Source: Patescibacteria group bacterium UBA5124 (lineage in GTDB: Bacteria > Patescibacteriota > Gracilibacteria > Absconditabacterales > Absconditicoccaceae). From it: a stretch of 12,486 nt of DNA. Position numbers and translations under genes: made by a program. Below are positions 8,153 to 12,486 of this stretch, in pieces. The stretch spans positions 29,579-42,064 of the forward strand of contig DHYS01000009.1 of the NCBI GenBank assembly GCA_002414185.1, read 5' to 3'. Each line of letters begins with the position of its first letter. Within the stretch, counting starts at the first letter, position 1. Under the pieces are notes generated by a model. The model searched no databases, was not told the origin of the DNA, and saw nothing but the letters and a program-made list of their open reading frames with translations.

Positions 8153-9620
8153 ATTTCACTAACTTTCCTAAATCTATACTTTCCAAATCTTGTAATTGAT
8201 CGACAAATCCCTTATCATGACTTACGATAATCATAGCTCCTTCATACTCATTAAGCGCTTCAGCTATCACAGGTAAATGACGGAAATTGATATGATTTGT
8301 TGGTTCATCCATAATCAAAAGATGTGGTCTTTGGAGCACAAATCTCGCATAGCAGAGGAGTCCTTTTTGTCCTTCAGACATAGTTCCGATAGGGTTTTTG
8401 AGAAGAGGTCCAGTAAGTAAAAACTTGGATGCTACACGATAAATATCTTGATCAGATGTATCTCCAGCTACTTCACGTAGATCATCCCAGACAATTTTAC
8501 TCATATCCAATGCAGTAAAATCTTGACTATAATATCCTACCTTTACTTCATCATGGATCGTAGCATCCTTGTTGTGTGCATGGACAAGGCTCTTAAGAAG
8601 CGTTGATTTTCCGATTCCATTGGGTCCAGTAAGGATGTATTTTTGATGTTTCTTGATAACGATATTAAATTTGTGATGAGTGAGTTCGTGAGCAGAATTC
8701 ATAAGTCCGATACGATTGATGGTTACAATAGGTCCTACGTAGTTATCAAAAGGAATCTCGAAATTTCCGATAGTTTTATCGTCCTTTCTCACTTCTACAA
8801 TATTGTCTTCAGCTTCTTCTACTTCTTCTCTCATCTTACTTGCTAGTTTACGCATTTTACCTCACTTGTTTGAAAAGAAATTGATCTTTTCTTTTGCGTC
8901 AGCAATCTTCTTTTCAGCTCTCGCATTCTGCATTTTATCTTTTTCAATTTGGGCTGCTATTTGGTCTACTGCATCATAGTAATCTCCCCAATATTGTTCT
9001 ACTTTGTTGGTCATTTTGTTGAGATACAAGACTCCATCAGTAAACAGATTCAAAAAGTCTGCATCATGGCTAATTACTACTACTGTTTTATCATAAGTTA
9101 ACAAAAAACTAATCAGATCACCAATTCCATTTGCATCGAGATTGTTGGTTGGTTCATCAAGAAGGAGAATATCGGGATGTTGGATAAGAGCATAGGCAAG
9201 CAATAATCTTGCTTGTTGTCCTCCAGAAAAATCTTTGATTTGTTTAGTAATAGGAGCAGTAAAGTTTACTACTTTGAGCACTTCAGCGATTTTTCTATCA
9301 AGCTGATAATCCTTTTCTTCAAATGCTGTTTCAAAAAATTCTTTTACAGTAAAATCCAATTGATCTCTAGGAATCACTTGTCTTGCTATAGCAATACTAC
9401 ATCCTTGATTGATGATGATTCTTCATGATTGGGGTTTAAGTTCTCCCGTAATCATCTTAAATATAGTAGTCTTTCCGGCACCATTTTGTCCCATGATAGT
9501 GATCTTAGTATTTTGGCGAAGAGAAAAATCTGCATCCACGAGGATAGGATGTTTTCCATCATTATAAGCGAAGTTTACTCCATCAAAACGGAGAATTACA
9601 GGATTTTGATTTGCTGACAT
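8151..9620 (-). CDS. ABC-F family ATPase (ribosome-associated type)
   Basis: A 489-residue protein with two ABC domains and no membrane segments, which marks it as ABC-F: cytosolic ATPases that bind the ribosomal E site and assist translation or give antibiotic protection. Domain 1 has Walker A GQNGAGKT (44-51), signature SGGQQ (132-136) and Walker B LLLDEPTNNLD (DEPT 155-158). A charged helical linker rich in Lys and Glu spans about 225-285. Domain 2 has Walker A GPNGIGKS (332-339), a degenerate signature MSEGQ (414-418) and IMDEPTNHI (DEPT 438-441). It is short for the family (often 520-640 residues) and ends soon after domain 2. UGA occurs only at residues 66 and 253. The start was chosen at MSANQNP because a promoter-like sequence lies just upstream and the first beta strand follows directly. 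The subfamily (EttA, Uup, YbiT or resistance type) cannot be settled by eye. Confidence 0.92.
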
Positions 9621-9646
9621 AGAATCACAAAAATTGTAAAAAAATT

Positions 9647-9674
9647 ACTATACAAAAAACTATTCTTTATTCAA
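9647..9674 (-). promoter_or_regulatory. Candidate promoter for the ABC-F gene
   Basis: On the minus strand, TTGAAT (9674-9669) and TATAGT (9652-9647) are separated by 16 bases. Transcription would start near 9640, giving a leader of about 20 bases to the ATG at 9620. No Shine-Dalgarno is visible in that leader. The surface-protein promoter on the other strand has the same TATAGT -10 sequence. Confidence 0.45.
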
Positions 9675-9812
9675 CTAAAAGCTACGATTATAAAAAAAAT
9701 CTTAAACAACAATATACATAATAAGCTAAAAATATAAGAAAATTATATATTGATTTTGCTGTTAATTATGATTGATTATTGAAAAAAAAAGGCTATCTTG
9801 TAATGTTCCCCC

Positions 9813-9841
9813 TTGTGCTGGTAAAGTAACAGAAATATAGT
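9813..9841 (+). promoter_or_regulatory. Candidate promoter for the surface-protein gene
   Basis: TTGTGC (9813-9818) and TATAGT (9836-9841) are 17 bases apart. The predicted transcription start is near 9848, about 30 bases before the ATG at 9879. The -35 box is a poor match (three of six), the -10 a good one (five of six). The 258-base divergent gap between the ABC-F gene and this gene shows no other structure that I can support. Confidence 0.4.
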
Positions 9842-9878
9842 TTTACTTCCTATTTCTTTATCTTTTAACCACATCCAC

Positions 9879-11309
9879 ATGCACAAACTTCTTTTATCAC
9901 TCATTACAAGTGTTTTCTTCTGATTAGGTCTCCAATTTACATTTGGAACACCAATATATCTAGAAGGAAATCCAAGTTGTGTATCTCTGTGATACGCGTA
10001 TGGTGCCAAAGTTGATCCACCAATTCCTGGAACCTATCCATTGGGTAATGGAACATTTACCTGGAGTATTTCAGCTTCAGGACAAATTACATGGTCTTCT
10101 ACAATGAGTATAGATGCAATGATTGTAAAGTGATGACCAAATGCAAATGTCTATGTATATAATCCTGAATCTATGGGAGATCAATGATTAGTAACTCCAA
10201 CCAATCCAAACAATGGAAATCTTTATGGGCTTAGTCATATAGAAGCATGTTATGACTATGAAGTTCAGTTAACAAAGACAGCAAATCCATTCTTTACAAG
10301 AGAGTATCTATGGTCTATTATGAAAGAAGCTTCTACTACCGGACTTAGTCTTGTTGTTGGAGAAACAGGAACTATAGATTATACAGTAGTAGCAGAATCT
10401 ACAGGATTTCTTGATAAAGATCGAGGAGCAACAGGAACAATTTCTATCTTAAACCCAGATCCTCAATACTCAGCGATGATTACAAATATTGTTGAACAGC
10501 TTACTGGAGCTATTGTCTCATGTCCAGTATCTTTTCCATATAGTTTAGCTCCTGGAGCTACGCTAATATGTTCATATACTGTTACTCTACCAGATAATTC
10601 ACCAATAGATAATATCGTAATGGCAGAAACTACAGGAAAAGTATGATGATGATCAGCATCTGTTTCAATTATATTTGATCAACCTACAACATTAGTAGAT
10701 CAGTATGCAACTATAGAAGATGATAAATTCTGATTCCTTTGAACAGGTATGGCATGAACACAGTTTATGGCTTCATATTCAATGATTGTATGACCATATG
10801 CTATGTCTGGTATGTACAATTTTGAAAATACAGCAATACTAACTACTAGTACATTATTGAGAATTCTTTCTTCAGTAAGGATTGTTCCTATCGTAGTGAC
10901 AGATCCACCAGTAGTAGATGTAGGATGTACCTATACTCAATGATACTGGAAGACTCACAATATCTACGGAAAAGGAAATAATAAAACTGCTTGGGGAGTG
11001 GGACCAGGAGAAGATGCATTATTCTTTATCTCTAATCAATCATGGTACCAAGTACTCAATACAGTGCCAAAGTGAGGTAATCCATATTATATTTTAGCTC
11101 ATCAATATATCGCAGCTATGTTAAATAAATGGTCATGAGCTAGTGTACCATCAGAGGTAGAAGCTGCACTTACGTGGTCAGAGTCAATATTTGCGGTAAA
11201 AACACCAGCAAGTACATTTACTGCCCAAGAAAAAACTCAAATGACTATGACAGCAAGTCTCTTGGATTCTTACAATAACGGAATCATAGGACCAGGACAC
11301 TGTGACTAA
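9879..11309 (+). CDS. Secreted surface protein with DUF11-like and TQGYWKTH domains
   Basis: Only with UGA as Gly does this region give one 476-residue protein; the standard code leaves a single 108-residue fragment in the middle. Residues 1-24 (MHKLLLSLITSVFFGLGLQF...) form a signal peptide. The N-terminal third looks like an all-beta extracellular domain. The middle (about 130-330) resembles DUF11/CARDB-like repeats of surface proteins, with GETGTIDYTVVAESTGF and APGATLICSYTVTLPD. The C-terminal part carries CTYTQGYWKTH (near 351-360), NPYYILAHQYIAA and a final NNGIIGPGHCD, a module found at the C-terminus of diverse exported bacterial proteins. UGA is at residues 15, 38, 85, 86, 103, 256-258, 285, 288, 293, 305, 355, 399 and 420, including the conserved Gly of QGYWKTH. 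No transmembrane anchor is seen, so it may be secreted or held non-covalently. Function is unknown; adhesion or matrix structure is a guess. Confidence 0.88.
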
Positions 11310-11321
11310 TAGTCAAAAAAT

Positions 11322-11361
11322 AAAAAAAAGTATCTCCCCAAAAAAGAGAGATACTTTTTTT
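11322..11361. terminator. Bidirectional terminator between the surface-protein and pyrC genes
   Basis: AAAAAAAGTATCTC at 11323-11336 pairs with GAGATACTTTTTTT at 11348-11361 around an 11-base loop. Because the stem ends in A-run/T-run pairs, the hairpin gives a U-tract in both directions and can serve both convergent genes. It lies 12 bases after the plus-strand stop and 4 bases beyond the minus-strand stop at 11366-11368. Confidence 0.85.
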
Positions 11362-11365
11362 AATA

Positions 11366-12460
11366 TTAATCGACTACAGTTGCTGTCCAAGGAATTACCT
11401 GTCCAGCAAAAGGAGTTTTTGCTCCATAATAAGATTCTTTTACTTGTTGCGGTTCCTTTTTGAGGATTACGGTTTTTGCAGGTAAGGAGTTTTTAACACT
11501 ATAAAACTCTGGCATAACATCACATGCAAAAACAGATAAATGATTAATAATACCTATCTGATCAAAAGCCATCGCATAAAGTTCTAAGGCAATAGGTGCT
11601 GTAAATACACCACAAGCACCACATTCACAGTATTTTTTTTCTGGTGCATGATAAGCTGTATCTGTACCAAGTCCAAAGACTTTTTTACCATGTTTTACTT
11701 GCCATATCAAAGCATTTCGCAAAGATTCAACATCTTTCTGATGCTTTAGAAGAGGACGGCATACAAAGTCTGGCATTATACCACTTTTTTTTGTATTTAA
11801 TGTATAAGAACTTTCTGTAGCCTCATTGTAATTGAACAGCGACCGACGATCAAAAAGTAAATGCTGAGGGGTAATAGTAGCCTTTACTTGTTTGGAATAT
11901 GCTTTCGCAAAATTCACAGCTTCTCTGGTAGTGATATGTTCCAAAACAATTTTTAGATGAGGAAAGTGTTTTACCAAAGCATCCATTTCATATTCATAAA
12001 ATCTAGCTTCTCTCTCAAAATCATCTACCAATTCACCATCGATCTCCGGACATTCTCCATGTACAAGCAGAGGAATTCCACGGTTTTGCATAAACGAAAG
12101 AATATGAGCAACATTTTCAAATCCTAGTTCGCCATTTTCTGAGTTTGTGGTTCCACCCTTGGGATAATACTTTATCCCATGAAATAGTAGATTTTCCCAA
12201 GCTTTTTCTAATTCTTCAAGATTGAGATCAGGAGAAAGATAAAAGGTGAACATTGGCATAAATCTATCTTCGTCAACATATTGAAGTACCTCATCCATAT
12301 AATCTTGAAGATGTATCAAAGAGGTGATTGCTGGAGTAATATTTGGCATACCAAGAGCTCCAGAAAACTGATTCATGGTATAGGGGAGAATATTTTTCAA
12401 AGTCTCACCTTGCCGGAAATGCGCATGCGCATCAAATGGATTGATTAATTTAATACTCAT
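11366..12460 (-). CDS. pyrC: Dihydroorotase (class II, PyrC type)
   Basis: This cytosolic zinc amidohydrolase converts carbamoyl-aspartate to dihydroorotate, the third step of pyrimidine synthesis. At 364 residues it is close to E. coli PyrC (348) and unlike the longer class I enzymes. Metal and substrate residues are in place: DAHAHFRQ (His12, His14, Arg16), the likely carbamylated Lys97 in IKYYPKGGTTNS, His134 in LLVHGE, His175 in LEHITT, TPQHLLFDR, and the catalytic Asp267 in GTDTAYHAP. The C-terminus ends PFAGQVIPWTATVVD, like the family's FAGETVRW end. It has no UGA codon among 20 glycines, unlike most neighbours, hinting at a foreign or conserved origin. It is a lone gene here, with no other pyr gene visible. 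Only 26 AT-rich bases lie upstream in the window, so its promoter cannot be judged; no Shine-Dalgarno is seen. Confidence 0.96.
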   Translation of the reverse strand: MSIKLINPFDAHAHFRQGETLKNILPYTMNQFSGALGMPNITPAITSLIHLQDYMDEVLQYVDEDRFMPMFTFYLSPDLNLEELEKAWENLLFHGIKYYPKGGTTNSENGELGFENVAHILSFMQNRGIPLLVHGECPEIDGELVDDFEREARFYEYEMDALVKHFPHLKIVLEHITTREAVNFAKAYSKQVKATITPQHLLFDRRSLFNYNEATESSYTLNTKKSGIMPDFVCRPLLKHQKDVESLRNALIWQVKHGKKVFGLGTDTAYHAPEKKYCECGACGVFTAPIALELYAMAFDQIGIINHLSVFACDVMPEFYSVKNSLPAKTVILKKEPQQVKESYYGAKTPFAGQVIPWTATVVD

Positions 12461-12486
12461 AATTTTTTTATTAATTATTTTTTATT

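Noticed and set aside
7867..8199. 110-codon plus-strand frame over the helicase tail
   Set aside because: It is an alternative frame of the helicase's repetitive basic tail and runs through the bidirectional terminator into the ABC-F gene.
9621..9878. Possible RNA gene or riboswitch in the divergent intergenic gap
   Set aside because: Only AT-rich sequence and two promoter-like elements are visible; no stable GC-containing hairpin or tRNA-like fold could be found by eye.
9776..10009. Minus-strand open frame of 77 codons upstream of the surface-protein gene
   Set aside because: It overlaps the signal peptide and N-terminus of the plus-strand surface protein, starts with a non-ATG codon and shows no recognisable family. 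The plus-strand frame has a signal peptide and a family match.
1..12486. CRISPR array, insertion sequence, prophage or toxin-antitoxin module
   Set aside because: No regularly spaced repeats, transposase or integrase domains, terminal inverted repeats, or paired small toxin/antitoxin genes were seen on either strand.

Overview
The window reads as a chromosomal piece of a Candidate Phyla Radiation bacterium that decodes UGA as glycine (translation table 25), the code of Candidatus Gracilibacteria (BD1-5) and Absconditabacteria (SR1). Read with the standard code, most genes here look shattered. With UGA as Gly they become intact proteins, and the UGA glycines fall on conserved glycines: the nitroreductase motif AHNLGLGTVWTG, the surface-protein motif TQGYWKTH and several helicase positions. 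UGG is still used for Trp, and all seven visible gene ends use UAA. I cannot choose between the two phyla from this window.

Layout, left to right. (1) On the minus strand at the left edge is a secreted glycine-rich repeat protein, cut by the window. (2) A 374-base mostly noncoding stretch holds a minus-strand terminator and a possible small gene remnant. (3) A nitroreductase-family gene (+). (4) A large single-chain purL (+) with its own promoter and terminator. (5) A secreted SLH-domain protein fused to an alpha/beta-hydrolase (+). (6) A DEAD-box-type RNA helicase (+). (7) A convergent ABC-F ATPase (-), separated from the helicase by a bidirectional terminator. (8) Divergent from it, a secreted surface protein (+) with a DUF11-like region and a TQGYWKTH domain; 15 in-frame UGA codons hide it from standard annotation. 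(9) A convergent pyrC dihydroorotase (-) behind another bidirectional terminator.

The genes do not form one pathway. Two are nucleotide-biosynthesis enzymes (purL for purines, pyrC for pyrimidines) standing alone. Three are exported or surface proteins, two act on RNA or ribosomes, and one is a flavoprotein. Most look like single-gene transcription units, each bounded by a promoter or a terminator.

The strongest unusual signal is uneven UGA use. The surface protein has about 15 UGA among 47 glycines, the helicase 8 of 35 and the nitroreductase 4 of 12. purL has none among about 118 glycines and pyrC none among 20. The simplest reading is that purL, and perhaps pyrC, came in from a standard-code donor; purL looks like the Bacteroidetes-type long enzyme. 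No rRNA, tRNA, CRISPR array or insertion sequence was found.
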